A stretch of DNA of 64,000 nt from Tupaia tana (lineage: Eukaryota > Chordata > Mammalia > Scandentia > Tupaiidae). Location of the stretch: NCBI GenBank assembly GCA_026018925.1, contig JAKSZU010000162.1, positions 354,681-418,680 of the forward strand. The letters run 5' to 3'. The translations under genes and the position numbers were made by a program. Every line of letters starts with the position of its first letter. Position 1 is the first letter of the stretch. A model generated the notes under the pieces. The model made no database searches. It had not been told where the DNA came from and saw nothing but the letters and a program-made list of their open reading frames with translations. This document shows, piece by piece, positions 24,098 through 35,155 of this stretch.

Positions 24098-27000
24098 ATG
24101 GCTAACTTAAATGTCGGTACAGATCCTGTAACATCGATAATAACATTGAATGTTAATGGGTTAAATTCTCCAATCAAGAGACACAGACTGGCTGAATGGA
24201 TAAAAAAACAGAAACCCTCTATCTGTTGCCTACAAGAAACCCACCTCATGGAAAAAGACATACATAGACTGAAAGTGAAGGGTTGGAAAAAGGTTTTCCA
24301 TGCAGTTGGGAACCAAAAAAGAGCTGGAGTTGCGATACTAATTTCTGACAAAATAGGCTTTAAAACAAAAAGTGTCCGAAGAGACAAAGAAGGGCACTAC
24401 ATCATAGTAAAAGGCTCTATAGATCGAGAAGATATAACGCTTATTAATATCTATGCTCCTAACACAGGAGCACCCAAATATGTGAAGGAAAGATTGTTAG
24501 ATCTGAAAGGGGAGATAGACTGCAACACACTAATTGTTGGAGATCTCAACACCGCATTATCCCCTCTGGACAGATCATCTAGGCAAAAAATAGGTAGAGA
24601 GATCAAGGATCTAAATGATACCATAAATCAATTGGACTTAACAGACATCTATAGAACTTTCCACCCAAAAACCACAAGATATAGTTTTTTCTCACCCCGA
24701 CATGGAACTTTCTCGAAGATTGACCACATCATAGGACACAAAGCAAGCCTCTGCAGATTCAGAGGCATAGAAACTATTTCCAGCATCTTCTCTGACCATG
24801 ATGGAATTAAACTCGAGTTTAATTTCAAGAGAAATCCTCAAAAATACCTAAAAACATGGAAACTAAATAACCTACTCCTGAATGACTCCACTATTACCGA
24901 AGAAATAAAGTCCGAAATCAAAAGATTCATGGAAGCCAATGACAATGAAGATACAAGTTTCCATAATCTTTGGGACACTGCCAAAGCAGTCATAAGAGGG
25001 AAGTTCATAGCAATTAGTGCACATAAGAGGAAGACAGAGAAAAGGCTATTGGATCACCTAACATCAAGCCTTAGAGAATTGGAAAAGCAACAGCAAAAAA
25101 ATCCAAAAAATTACAGGAGAAAGGAAATAATAAAGATCCGAGCAGAAATAAATGAAATAGAAAATAAACGTACTATACAGAAAGTAAGTGAAAGCAAAAG
25201 CTGGTTCTTTGAAAGGATAAACAAAATTGATACCCCACTAGCGAGACTTATTAAGAAGAAGAGAGAAAGGAACCAGGTGAATCAAATCTGCAATGAGGCT
25301 GGTAACATAACAACAGACATAGTAGAAATTCAAAACATCATCAGAGGATACTTTGAACATCTATACGCTAAGAAACAAGATAATCTGCATGAGATGGACA
25401 AATTCCTGGACAAATATAATCTACCAAGAATGAGCCAGGAAGAAATAGAAAGTCTGAATAGGCCCATAACAAGCCAGGAAATTGAATCAGTAATAAGTAA
25501 CCTCCCAACAAAGAAAAGCCCTGGCCCCGATGGATTCACCTCTGAATTCTACAAAACTTTCAAAGAAGAGTTAACTCCCATTCTGCTCAAATTATTTCTA
25601 AAGATCCAAAAGGGTGAATCTCTCCCTAATTCATTCTATGAAGCCTCTGTCACCCTCATCCTCAAAACAGATAAGGACAGGACAAGGAAGGAAAACTATA
25701 GACCAATATCTCTGATGAACATAGACTCAAAGATTCTCAACAAGATACTAGCAAATCGTATTCAACAACTTATACAGAAGATCATACACCATGATCAGGT
25801 AGGCTTTATTCCAGGAATGCAAGGTTGGTTCAACATACGCAAAACCATAAACATAATACACCATATTAATAGGAAGAAAGACAAAAACCATATGGTCATA
25901 TCGATTGACGCAGAAAAAGCATTTGATAAGATACAACATCCCTTCATGATCAAGACTCTTAGCAAAATTGGCATAGAAGGGCCATTTCTCAATACAATAA
26001 AAGCCATCTATGAAAAACCCATAGCGAACATCATCCTGAATGGAGAAAAGCTGAAAGCTTTCCCACTAAACACAGGAACAAGACAAGGATGCCCACTTTC
26101 TCCTCTCCTTTTCAACATAGTTCTGGAAGTCCTCGCCAACGCAATCAGAAAAGAGGAAAAAATAAAGGGCATTCGAATAGGAAAAGAAGAGGTGAAACTC
26201 TCTCTATTTGCAGATGACATGATTGTATACATAGAAGACCCAATGGTCTCCATGGAAAAACTACTGGAAGTAATACATGAATTCAGTAAAGTTGCAGGAT
26301 ATAAAATCAATATACAGAAATCGATAGCATTTCTGTATACGAATAACAGGCAGACTGAGATAGAACTGAAAAAACTTATTCCGTTTACCATAGCCACTAA
26401 AAGTATAAGATATTTAGGAATAAATCTAACCAAAGAAGTTAAAGACCTCCACAAGGAAAACTATGAGAAGGTAAAAAAAGAAATTGAAAATGACACAAAA
26501 AAATGGAAGGACATCCCATGTTCATGGATTGGAAGAGTTAATATAATCAAAATGGCAATTCTACCCAAATTAATCTACCTATTTAATGCAATGCCAATCA
26601 AAGTACCAGACACATTCTTCACAGATCTAGAAAAGACAATCTTAAAATTTGTCTGGAATCATAAAAGACCCCGTATTGCCAAAGCACTTCTACACAAGAA
26701 GAATGGAGTGGGTGGCATCGCAATCCCCGATCCAAAAATGTATTACAAAGCTGTGGTAATAAAGACAGCATGGTATTGGCACAGAAACAGACATGTGGAC
26801 CAATGGAACAGAATAGAGTCCCCAGAAATAAGTGCCCAAACATACAGTCAACTGATCTTTGACAAGGGGTACCAGTCAATCCAGTGGGAAAATGAAAGCC
26901 TCTTCAGCAAGTGGTGCTGGAGAAACTGGACTTCCACTTGCAGAAAGATGAATCTGAACCCCTACCTCTCTCCTTTGATAAGAATCAAGTCAAGGTGGAT

Positions 27001-27955
27001 CAAGGATCTAAATCTAAGACCTCAAACTATAAAGCTGCTCCTGGAGAATGCTGGGGAAACTCTGGGAGACATTGGTGTAGGGAAAGACTTCCTAAAGAAG
27101 ACACTCAAAGCAGAGTCCATCGTCCACAAAATAGACAAGTGGGATTACATCAGACTAAGAAGATTCTGCATGGCCAAAGACACAGTAGTTAGTGTGAATC
27201 GACAGCCCTCAGAATGGGAAAATATTTTTGTAAATGTTGCATCAGATAAGGGACTGATAACCAGAATACACAAGGAACTAAAAAAGGTGTTTGGAAAAAA
27301 GATGATCAACCCTATTAAAAGATGGGAGAAGGAGATGAAGAAAACACTCTCTAAAGATGACATACAAATGGCCAAAAGGCATATGAAAAAATGTTCAACC
27401 TCCCTCATCGTAAGGGAAATGCAGATAAAAACAACAATGAGGTACCACCTAACCCCAGTCAGATTGTCTAATATTAAAAAAACAAAAAATGATAAGTGTT
27501 GGCGGGGGTGTGGTGAAAGGGGAACTCTTTTACACTGCTGGTGGGAATGTAGATTGATCCAACCACTGTGGAGAATAATTTGGAGATTCCTCAAAAATCT
27601 ACAGATAGATCTGCCATATGATCCAGAGATCCCACTCCTCGGTATCTACCCAAAGGACAGAAGAATTCTTCATTGGAAAAGTGCTTGCACATCGATGTTT
27701 ATTGCGGCACTATTCACAATTGCTAAGTCTTGGAACCAACCCAGATGTCCCCGTATGGAGGAATGGATTGAAAAACTGTGGCACATATACTCTATGGAAT
27801 ACTACTTAGCCATAAAAACCAACAGAGCCCTGGCTTTTGACAGAAAGTGGAAGAATATGGAAGATGTACTGCTGAGTGAGGCAAGCCAGACTATGAAGGA
27901 GAGACATTGTATGTCCCCACTTAACATATACCGTTTGTCTGCATTCTATGTCTGA
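24098..27955 (+). CDS. L1 ORF2 protein (endonuclease and reverse transcriptase)
   Basis: The 1,285-aa enzyme nicks genomic DNA and copies L1 RNA at the nick (target-primed reverse transcription). The apurinic-type endonuclease occupies about residues 10-240, with N18, E47 (QETHL), Y119, D149 and N151 (GDLNT), D209 (KIDH) and H234 (SDHD). Each is displaced by four from its human L1 counterpart, so the active site is complete. Reverse transcriptase spans about 500-775, with first Asp D604 (SIDAEKAFD) and the FADD motif D706/D707. A C-terminal zinc knuckle is C1134, C1138, H1146, C1151. Human ORF2p is 1,275 aa, so this is full length. It starts 44 bp after the ORF1 stop with no separate promoter visible, consistent with the unconventional reinitiation known for L1. 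Confidence 0.97.
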   Translation: MANLNVGTDPVTSIITLNVNGLNSPIKRHRLAEWIKKQKPSICCLQETHLMEKDIHRLKVKGWKKVFHAVGNQKRAGVAILISDKIGFKTKSVRRDKEGHYIIVKGSIDREDITLINIYAPNTGAPKYVKERLLDLKGEIDCNTLIVGDLNTALSPLDRSSRQKIGREIKDLNDTINQLDLTDIYRTFHPKTTRYSFFSPRHGTFSKIDHIIGHKASLCRFRGIETISSIFSDHDGIKLEFNFKRNPQKYLKTWKLNNLLLNDSTITEEIKSEIKRFMEANDNEDTSFHNLWDTAKAVIRGKFIAISAHKRKTEKRLLDHLTSSLRELEKQQQKNPKNYRRKEIIKIRAEINEIENKRTIQKVSESKSWFFERINKIDTPLARLIKKKRERNQVNQICNEAGNITTDIVEIQNIIRGYFEHLYAKKQDNLHEMDKFLDKYNLPRMSQEEIESLNRPITSQEIESVISNLPTKKSPGPDGFTSEFYKTFKEELTPILLKLFLKIQKGESLPNSFYEASVTLILKTDKDRTRKENYRPISLMNIDSKILNKILANRIQQLIQKIIHHDQVGFIPGMQGWFNIRKTINIIHHINRKKDKNHMVISIDAEKAFDKIQHPFMIKTLSKIGIEGPFLNTIKAIYEKPIANIILNGEKLKAFPLNTGTRQGCPLSPLLFNIVLEVLANAIRKEEKIKGIRIGKEEVKLSLFADDMIVYIEDPMVSMEKLLEVIHEFSKVAGYKINIQKSIAFLYTNNRQTEIELKKLIPFTIATKSIRYLGINLTKEVKDLHKENYEKVKKEIENDTKKWKDIPCSWIGRVNIIKMAILPKLIYLFNAMPIKVPDTFFTDLEKTILKFVWNHKRPRIAKALLHKKNGVGGIAIPDPKMYYKAVVIKTAWYWHRNRHVDQWNRIESPEISAQTYSQLIFDKGYQSIQWENESLFSKWCWRNWTSTCRKMNLNPYLSPLIRIKSRWIKDLNLRPQTIKLLLENAGETLGDIGVGKDFLKKTLKAESIVHKIDKWDYIRLRRFCMAKDTVVSVNRQPSEWENIFVNVASDKGLITRIHKELKKVFGKKMINPIKRWEKEMKKTLSKDDIQMAKRHMKKCSTSLIVREMQIKTTMRYHLTPVRLSNIKKTKNDKCWRGCGERGTLLHCWWECRLIQPLWRIIWRFLKNLQIDLPYDPEIPLLGIYPKDRRILHWKSACTSMFIAALFTIAKSWNQPRCPRMEEWIEKLWHIYSMEYYLAIKTNRALAFDRKWKNMEDVLLSEASQTMKERHCMSPLNIYRLSAFYV

Positions 27956-28277
27956 AACTGATTGACTAACAGTTGAACAAACACAAGAGATGGGTGTGAA
28001 TGTCAGATGAGGTGGATGTGGAGGAGTGGGGCCCAACGAAAGACATTTAGAGAAGGGATACAGAGGTAGAGCATTGACGGGATGGGGAGGTGTGGTGTTA
28101 TCTGTTGAAGATATTTCGATCAACGGGTCTGGGGAGAAATGTTCACATATCGAAATGGTCTCATTGTAAGCCAAACAATATGATTGAAAGTATATACAAA
28201 AATAAATAAAAAAAAAAGAATAAATAAAAAAAAAAATATATATATATACTTTGGAAAAGAAAAAAAAAAAAAAAAAA
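27956..28277 (+). other. L1 3' UTR and A-rich tail
   Basis: About 245 bp of non-coding sequence with a purine-rich, G-rich stretch (27,985-28,100), as is common in mammalian L1 3' UTRs. AATAAA-type signals follow from about 28,200, then an A-rich tail interrupted by a short TA repeat (about 28,234-28,248) and a final run of 17 A (28,261-28,277). Related but older 3' UTR sequences lie in reverse orientation near 31 kb, 50.6 kb and 58.4 kb. Confidence 0.85.
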
Positions 28278-28679
28278 GCTACACGAAATACATCCTGTGT
28301 AGCAGTTTTGGGATCCTGTCCTGATAATCCACCTGAACCAGATCTTCCTAATCATTCTTTTCTAGGAAATGCCAATTATTTAGAATTTGAAAGAATATAG
28401 TAACAAAGTATAAAGTTTTACGTTGATGAATTCATTGGCTGGATTCATGGCAACTTGATTCTTGGCAATACGGGAGCTAAGTTTTGGGCATCTGTAATAT
28501 CATTGAAAGTTGAAATGGTTCAGACTTCTTGGTCAGGTAAAAGAAGGAATGTTCTAAGATGGAAATTCAACAAACAGTGCCACCTGCAGGTTTTTATATA
28601 AGTGCTAGAAATTTTGCCCATAACCAATGAATAATGGCCCCCCATGTATGGCATAGGTATTATTTTTAAGATGGATTCA
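28278..28679. other. Single-copy-looking sequence 3' of the L1
   Basis: No gene, monomer or recognised repeat. It starts with GCTACAC, which is repeated inverted as GTGTAGC 12 bp later, right at the insertion point. The absence of array monomers here argues that the 5' array is not simply a satellite interrupted by the L1. Confidence 0.6.
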
Positions 28680-29240
28680 TGGGGCCAGTAGGTGGCATGG
28701 TAGTTAAGGTGCTGGACTCCCACATGGTCAACCCATGGTTCAAGACCTGGACCCATGGCTTGAAACTCATGCTAGGCGCATGTGTGTGCATACCCAGAGG
28801 AAAATGGAGGAGTAGGGATTGTGATGTGGCCATTCCCCTGGCAGAGGGGTGAGGAGGAGAAGAATGATTTCTCATTTTCTCTCTTTTTATTCCTTTTTTT
28901 TTTGGAGAGGTTTTTGCTATAGGGTGCATGTGCTCACCAGAAAGACAGAGAGAGACAGAAAGCAAGAAATCACCCCCCCAGGGGGGGATGGCCACACTGC
29001 AATCCCCTCTCCTCCATTCTCTTTTCGGGATCTTGGGCATGCATGCACATGTTCCTGGTGTGAGTTTAAGCCACCGGGTCCAGGACTCGAACCATGGTTG
29101 ACTACATGGGAGCCCAGCGACATAGCCATTACGCTAACTGCTGGTCCCATCACTTTTTCTCTTTTTGTCTCTCCTCCCTGGTAAGTGCATGAACCTATGA
29201 CAAAAACCTAAAATTAAAAAAATAAATAAAATAAAAAGAG
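28680..29240 (+). mobile_element. Older tRNA-derived SINE split by a second SINE
   Basis: The head GGGGCCAGTAGGTGGCATGG and body run to about 28,889. The pyrimidine part and A-rich tail (CTATGACAAAAACC, then A/T-rich) resume at about 29,150-29,240 after an opposite-strand SINE. Sequence rich in TTTTCTCT lies on both sides of the inner element, a likely target-site duplication. The variant is diverged, so it is older than the inserted copy. Confidence 0.75.
28894..29149 (-). mobile_element. tRNA-derived SINE, inserted into the preceding one
   Basis: Complete copy in reverse. The 3' end (T-run, GGAGAGGTTTTTGCTATAG) is at the left and the tRNA head (reverse of TGGGACCAGCAGTTAGCG) ends at 29,149. 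The family has a 70-bp tRNA-like head with A box TAGCGTAATGG and B box GGTTCGAGTCC, then a unique body with GGAGAATGGAGGAGAAGGG, a CT/GT-rich tract and an A tail. These are hallmarks of an RNA polymerase III SINE moved by L1. Confidence 0.88.
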
Positions 29241-29699
29241 AGAGGAATTATAACTCAGTGTTATTATTTGATTTCTAAAATATTTCTATTCACCCACTAA
29301 TAAAAAGACAGAACCCCCATGCTGTAGCTCAGAGGCTACTGTGAAGTCTAAGCAATAGGGAAATGGACACAGCAGCCAAGTGTCTCTGTTGTTATATCCT
29401 TGAAGGGTAGTTTCTCAGAGGAAATGTTCACACGCTTCTATTTTGGTTTATCTCTTTAACATTTGGAAAGACAGTATTCTCAAGGAGACCCTGTAGTTAT
29501 GTACCTAATGGTGGCCTTCAGTATGTTTGCCTCCATGTTTACAAGCTCACCTTATAAGATGATTGAGACCTATCACGCCAGGAATCCCAGTTTTGCACAG
29601 AATTCACAATGACTAGCAAGCTGAACAAGCCGTGAACCCTTTCAACAGTAAAATAACAGTGGCACAGTTCAATCAACCACTTTCATTTTAGTAATCTTT
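29241..29699. other. Intervening sequence, no recognised feature
   Basis: No long reading frame with family similarity and no identifiable repeat. Confidence 0.5.
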
Positions 29700-29966
29700 T
29701 TTTTTTCTTTTTTTGGAGAGGTTTTTTGCTATAGGGTGCGTGCGCTTACCAGACAGACAGAGAGAGACAGAGAGATAGAAAGCAAGAAATCACCCCCCAG
29801 AGGGGATGGCCACGCCGCAATCCCTTCTCCTCCATTCTCCTCTCGGGATCTTGGGCACGCACGCACACGTGCCCGGCGTGAGTTTAAGCCACCGGGTCAG
29901 GGACTCGAACCACGGTCGACTATGTGGGAGTCCAGTGACATAGCCATTACGCCAACTGCTGGTCCC
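29700..29966 (-). mobile_element. tRNA-derived SINE, near full length
   Basis: T-rich tail at the left, GGAGAGGTTTTTTGCTATAG, purine tract GACAGACAGAGAGAGAC, then the tRNA head ending CTGCTGGTCCC. Many CpG sites remain in the head and mid region, so the copy is fairly young. Confidence 0.88.
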
Positions 29967-30059
29967 TCGTTTTAGTAATCTTAAGCGAGAAAAATTAAAC
30001 AGTAATTTTAAGCAGATTGGACAGGATTGGGGGAGGGTGAGTATGCCGTTTGTTTAGGA

Positions 30060-30385
30060 CAGTGGTCCCCCAACCTTCTCAGGACAAGTTCCAGCCTCAT
30101 GGAAGACAATTCATGCACAGGTGGGAGTAGGGAGGTGGTGGGTCGGGAGTTGGTTCCCAGATGACCACAGCACACCACATCCACCGTGCCCCCTATTTCC
30201 ACCACTACCACATTGCAATATACAATGAAACAAACAATCACACTAAATACTTTTTGTGCTTCAGTCAGAATTCAATAATACAGCTGATCTGACAAGAGGC
30301 AGAGCCCAGGTGGCTATGGGGAGCGGCTGTAAACACAGATGAGGCCTCAGTAGGTCACCTGCCATCCACCCCATGGTGGGTGCAT
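30060..30385 (+). mobile_element. MER1-like hAT (Charlie) DNA transposon remnant
   Basis: Starts CAGTGGTCCCCCAACC and keeps typical later blocks: TGGAAGACAATTCATGCACAG, CATTGCAATATACAATGAAAC, CTGATCTGACAAGAGGCAGAG and GGGGAGCGGCTGTAAACACAG (the first and last are split by small changes against the consensus I remember). Non-autonomous fossil with no transposase. The right terminus is eroded. Family assignment rests on memory of the MER1 consensus. Confidence 0.65.
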
Positions 30386-30464
30386 GGCCTGGAGAGGAGA
30401 GACAGCACTGGTCTGTATCCCAGAGATTAGGGGGAACAGCTTAGAGATAAAAATAATCCTGGGA

Positions 30465-30541
30465 CTTCAAAAAGTTCACGGAAAATGTAATTAAAGTGCA
30501 AAGTTTTCTTATACTATGCATTTTCCAGCAACTTTTTGAAG
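30465..30541. mobile_element. 77-bp palindromic MITE-like element
   Basis: Begins CTTCAAAAAGTTCACGGAAA and ends with its near-perfect inverse (ATTTTCCAGCAACTTTTTGAAG, mismatching in two or three bases). Terminal inverted repeats of about 22 bp around a short AT-rich centre fit a tiny mariner-type MITE. No clear TA duplication flanks it. Confidence 0.5.
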
Positions 30542-30729
30542 ATTTCTTGAACTCAGAATGATAAAAGGAATGATTCAGTCAATTCAACCAGTTTCTGGCA
30601 TGGGCCCACACTGTGCAACTTGGTTCAAGTTCTCACAGTACTTGCATTGGTCATGAAGATCATTAAGTTAATTGCAAGGGCCAATCTTAGAAAACAGCAA
30701 ATAAATACAAACTCATACAAGGAGTAGAA

Positions 30730-31374
30730 CTTTTTTTTTTTTTCATTTTTAACTTTTTTTATTTCATTTTCTCTTTTTTTAATATATTTTAATTTATTTT
30801 ATACATTCAATTATTATACATCAGTTAGCTAGTAAAGTGAATTTTTCAGCATGAAAGCATTTCACACAAGTCCACTTGGGGATACAATAACATTTTCAGC
30901 ACAGATAATAATCCATTTCTGTCTCATAAATTTTTTTTCTTGTAAAGACTTTACTCAACATGAAATACTTCTCTAACCTGTCCAGTTGAGAATACCATAC
31001 ACGTCATCATCAACAGGTAATAAACCATATCTGAATCCCACTAATGTTATGCCTATTTGTTCTCTTGCTATCCTTCTCCATACTCCTCTCTTCTCCTGTC
31101 CCATTCCACATTGTCCCCCCCCCATCCTTGATTCCCTATCTCCAACCCTCAGCCATCTCCCATTCTCCTCCCATGCTGTCTCTGGTATCTAAGTTTGCCC
31201 TCTATACTGCTTTTCCCCCACACCTTATTGAATCGCCACCGACTCTAAGCAATCCAAATACGCTCATAGCAAAAACAGGTGAATCACACATTTCCATGAA
31301 CACAAGTCCAACTCTACGCATCCTATAAATTAGCACCTAACTGTAGCTACATGTCCCCCTACGGTCATTGAGTG

Positions 31375-31377
<3 letters not shown>
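30730..31377 (-). mobile_element. L1 3' UTR-like fragment, reverse
   Basis: A T-rich start is followed by sequence resembling the reversed 3' UTR of L1s in this window: ATCATCAACAGGTAATA, then CCTCCCATGCTGTCTCTGG. The same order (CATCAACAG, then CTGTCGTTTGTATCC) occurs at 58,475-58,590. No coding part is retained. Confidence 0.5.

Positions 31378-31437
<60 letters not shown>
31378..31437. repeat. (TA)n microsatellite
   Basis: About 30 uninterrupted TA units, probably highly polymorphic. The tyrosine/isoleucine frames over it are artefacts. Confidence 0.97.
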
Positions 31438-31440
<3 letters not shown>

Positions 31441-31690
31441 TTTTTCCCCCGAAATTTCTTTTCTTTTTTTTTTTGTAATTCGATTAACATTCCTTCCCTC
31501 AGCATCATCACATCATACAAAATGCAATCTCCCATCCAGTACATACTGCACAGTGATTCAATCATGCCCATTACAAAAAAAAATAAATTTTCCATTACTA
31601 GTTCCTAGAATCACTTCCACCCCGCTTTCTGACCCTCTGACCCTTCCCACCCTCCTTAACAATAGGGAACATAAATTCTGTTCAGTGTTG
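31438..31690 (-). mobile_element. Second L1 3' UTR-like fragment, reverse
   Basis: After a T-rich stretch comes CATCATACAAAATGCAATCT and CCCATCCAGTACATACTGCA. The same block recurs at 50,565-50,610 (CATCATACAAAATGTGATTT and CCCATCCAGAATATACTGTA). The shared sequence is repeat-derived, most likely from an older L1 subfamily. Confidence 0.5.
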
Positions 31691-33823
31691 GATTAAGGGT
31701 GGGTCTTGTACAGATCCGCAAATGTAGGTGAGTCTCCATGTAATACCATTGCAAGCGGTTTTGGTAAGCAGAGATGATTATCAGTTGATGCGGCACAGCA
31801 TCTATCTTGTGACCACCGGGAATGGTGTTGTGGGGATCAATAGCGTGAGCCATCCTCGGGTATCTGGCTTCCTTAAGAATGGTAGAGTAGATCTTGTTTT
31901 TCCCTGAGGTAATGTAGGGCTGGTAACCATCATCTTCTCATTGTCCATAGGTTGAGAAAATCCTCCTATACAATACATTTCTCAAATTGGTTTAAGACAG
32001 CTAAAGTCTTTTTTTGAAGCTTCTGTGTTGCAGGTACTGACAGTGCTGGGTATTAGGACATGAAAAAGTAAAAGACATGTCTACCCTCATGTAACCATGA
32101 TAACCATATAAGTCACCATTCACCACACCCTGATAAAAAGATAATGCTGACACAGCTAATGGCACAGAAGGTTTTATTATTGTGGGGACCTGGCACTTGA
32201 GGAAAGGTGTGCCTCAGATTTGACTAGATTCTCAGAGGACAGGGTGAGGAGCCTGGAAATGCTTTTCCAGGGAGACTGGACTGATGAGGCAGCCATCAGT
32301 CACAAAGGCATGAGACACAAAGAGTCTTTGATTCTGGTGCCAGCCTCAGGGCCACACTTGTCGGTGCTTCTTCAGATTAGCTGCAGACTACCAGATAGAG
32401 TTCATTGCCATCTTCTCCTCATCACTAGCAAGTAGAGACAGGAACTCCCAAGAAATCAGTGCTTGACCAGAAATAGAAGAAAGAGAAGTTGGAAGCAGGT
32501 TACGCTTTGTCGCACTAAGTAGAATGACAAAGCAGTAAGCTCCACGTGGTTCCATAAAGTTTCAAAAACAGAACTTCTTTTATTTAAAAAATAGTTATTT
32601 ATTTATCTATCCATTTATTGGCTGTGATTTTCAAGTCACTGGGTCTAGGACTCAAACCACAGTTGGCCATGTGGAAACCCAGAGCCTGCTGACTTGTAAG
32701 CTGGGAGTGAAGAACTGACCCATCACTATTCCAATTAAACTAAATTATAAGTGCAGACCGTCTCATTCATAAGATCTTTCCCATTTCCTGGCTGATAAAA
32801 ACAAAAACAAATCCTTTTCTCAGGTAAATATCCACATTCATAGAGAGCATGTTGAAACGTCTCACGAAAGTCTTATTTACATCGGAAATAATGGCTTTAC
32901 CAAATAACACTAAAAGGATTATTTGACCTAAAAGTTGTTTATTTTCTCTATCTGGTATTTTCTGTAAAAACAGCTATTTTTCCCATTCTTGATTACTTAT
33001 TCTTTGGTGGATATAAAGATGATATGCCAAGTGTGTGTGTACCACTTTGGCAGCAGTATTGATGAGGTCTATCTGGGGCCTGGGTATAGTAAGAGCCTGA
33101 GTGTGGTATACATGACCAACCAGGGGGTCGGGGTCATGAAAGATACTGATTAGATGGAGATAAACTGAGAGAAATGGTGAGCCTACAATTCCGCATGGTC
33201 CAAGCAAATGTAAAGGTCATCATTGCTTCATCAGCAACAGGCCTACTCAAGTGGAAATCTAAGATTTAGCCTGCATTGAGGGAGATAGACTTTCAGGAAA
33301 ATAATCTTATTTTAGCTGGGGGAGACAAACACCCTGGTGAAGATGAAAATGGTATAGAAAAGGTGATCATTGTTATGGAAAATAGTCAGGAGTGGAAAGT
33401 TTGAATCAGAAAGAGAGGAGAACTTTGAGGATCTCTTAGCCTTTTAGTGTTAGCTTCAGAGAGAAACAAGAGAGCCACAGGCCTACTCTCACTGTCATCC
33501 TCCTGTCTATACTTGGGTCAGCTCTCAACATATCCTCGATACTTTCGAGGTTGTGAAATATCTCAGCATTTCTTCAATGGGAGGTGGTTGACGCCACTTC
33601 CTCTGGAACATCTTCATCCTTTTAGTCTCAATCGCTTTCCTCATTTATGAGGGTAACCTGGCCTTCCCAACTTGCAAATAGCAGTATCAACATTCCCACT
33701 GTCTGTGCTTTCTTCTATAGTTGTGTTTATGATCAATTCAAATGTTACCAAATTTTACTTCCAGTGTTATCACTTACCATTTTTTTTTGCTGTATTTCAA
33801 TCTTTCCTAGCCAATTCTCACTT
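31691..33823. other. Intervening sequence with one SINE fossil
   Basis: Mostly unrecognised. A decayed reverse SINE piece lies at about 32,615-32,700 (GATTTTCAAGTCACTGGG and CACAGTTGGCCATGTGG). No reading frame here shows conserved protein features. Confidence 0.5.
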
Positions 33824-33834
33824 GCAATGACCTA

Positions 33835-34110
33835 CTTTTTTTTTTTTTTTTTTTTTTTTTGGAGAGGTTTTTCGCTATAGGGCGCGTGCGCTCGCCAGAC
33901 AGAGAGAGACATAGAGACAGAAAGCGAGAAATCACCCCCCAGGGGGGATGGTCACGCCGCAATCCCTTCTCCTCCATTCTCCTCTCGGGATCTTGGGCAC
34001 GCACGCACACGCGCCCGGCGTGAGTTGTAAGCCACTGGGCCCGAGACGTGAACCGCGGTCAACTACGTGGGAGTCCAGCGACATAGCCATTACGCTAACT
34101 GCTGGTTCCC
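33835..34110 (-). mobile_element. tRNA-derived SINE with target-site duplication
   Basis: Complete CpG-rich copy with a long T-run (reverse A tail) at the left. Flanked by GCAATGACCTA at 33,824-33,834 and 34,111-34,121, a perfect 11-bp duplication. One of the youngest-looking members. Confidence 0.94.
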
Positions 34111-34121
34111 GCAATGACCTA

Positions 34122-34617
34122 TTTTTGTAAAACATCTTGTGGGCTTACCACAAAACGGGGAGACTACACATTTTGCTGGGGCACATGCACTGAGGAATAA
34201 TTATGCAATTATACATGGCTAATGGATCCTGGTAACTGAAATTGGAGCCATGTTGTGGGGACCAGGGTTCCTCAGCTCAAGTGTAGTAACTAAACTTGCC
34301 CATCCTGGAGCTGCAGAGGACTCTATTTTCTGTGTGCTTCTTGGCCTAATTTAAATTTTTATGCACTTATGAAATTTTCTTTAAGAATATTTTATAATCG
34401 AGGATGATTTTTTCCACTTTGGAATAGTTTTATTACTAGTTCGAAGTGTGGACATCTTACTGGTTTTATATAATCTTTACCTTTTTCTTCGTGGGCTGGT
34501 ATGTCTTGCATAGTTCATTGTCTTAAATTAAATACTGTCCAGCTTCAATGATTATCTATAAAGGTTTAGTCTCTCATTAAGATAAGATGTGGATTTAGAA
34601 TATGGACAAAAATAGGA
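34122..34617. other. Intervening AT-rich sequence
   Basis: Nothing recognised. Confidence 0.5.
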
Positions 34618-35155
34618 CCCACAGGTGGTGTAATGGTTATGTCTCTGAACGCTCTCGTAGTTGACAGTGGTTCAAGTCCCAGGCCTGGTAGCTTAAAACT
34701 CATGCTGGGGGGACCAGCAATTAGTGTAATGGCTATGTCTCTGGATTCCCATGTAATCGACCACGGTTCGCATCCTGGATCAGTGGCTTAAAACTCACGT
34801 CGGGTGCATGTGCGTGCGTGCCCAAGATCCCAAGAGGAGAATGGAGGAGAAGGGATTGCAGCGTGGCCATCCCCCCCCCCCGGGGGGGGTGATTTCTCGC
34901 TTTCTGTCTCTCCCTGTCTGGCGAGTGCACACGCCCTATAGCAAAAACCTCTCCCCAAAAAAATTTTAAATTAAAACAAAACAAAACCCCAAAAAGCTCA
35001 TGCTGGGTGTGCGTGCACGCGTGGCCAAAATCCCAAGAAAATGGAGAAGGGATTGCAGTGTAGCCATCCCCCCGAGGGGTAATTTCTCACTTTCAGCCTC
35101 TTCAACAAGTGCATGCACTCTATAGCAAAAATCTCTCTTAAAAAGAAAAAAAAGA
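34618..35155 (+). mobile_element. tRNA-derived SINE split by a same-strand SINE
   Basis: The head and first part (to about 34,708) and the remainder (from about 34,996) belong to one older SINE. The interruption lies between two copies of CTCATGCTGGG, the target-site duplication made by the inner copy. Confidence 0.85.
34709..34995 (+). mobile_element. Inner tRNA-derived SINE of the nest
   Basis: Complete copy from GGACCAGCAATTAGTG to CCTCTCC plus a mixed A/C tail ending CCCCAAAAA. It carries a C10/G8 block (34,871-34,888) where most members have a shorter C-run/G-run. Confidence 0.9.

Larger units (their letters stand above)
22752..28277 (+). mobile_element. Full-length intact LINE-1 retrotransposon (body)
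   Basis: In order: leader, ORF1, short spacer, ORF2, 3' UTR and A-rich tail, the standard mammalian L1 layout. Neither frame has an internal stop or frameshift, which is unusual for a random genomic copy and points to a young, possibly mobile element. If the upstream monomers belong to it, the element exceeds 28 kb in this window. The 3' target-site duplication should start at GCTACACGAAATACATCC (28,278). Its partner would lie left of the array, outside the window. Confidence 0.95.

Noticed and set aside
23072-27594. Antisense and out-of-frame reading frames of 60-149 codons over the intact L1
   Set aside because: They are shadows of ORF1 and ORF2 with no protein features of their own.
31372-31608. 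Tyr/Ile repeat peptides on both strands
   Set aside because: Pure translation of the TA microsatellite.
33960-34110. Functional tRNA gene in the SINE heads
   Set aside because: The A and B boxes are good, but the head does not form a proper acceptor stem and anticodon arm by eye and is fused to the SINE body.
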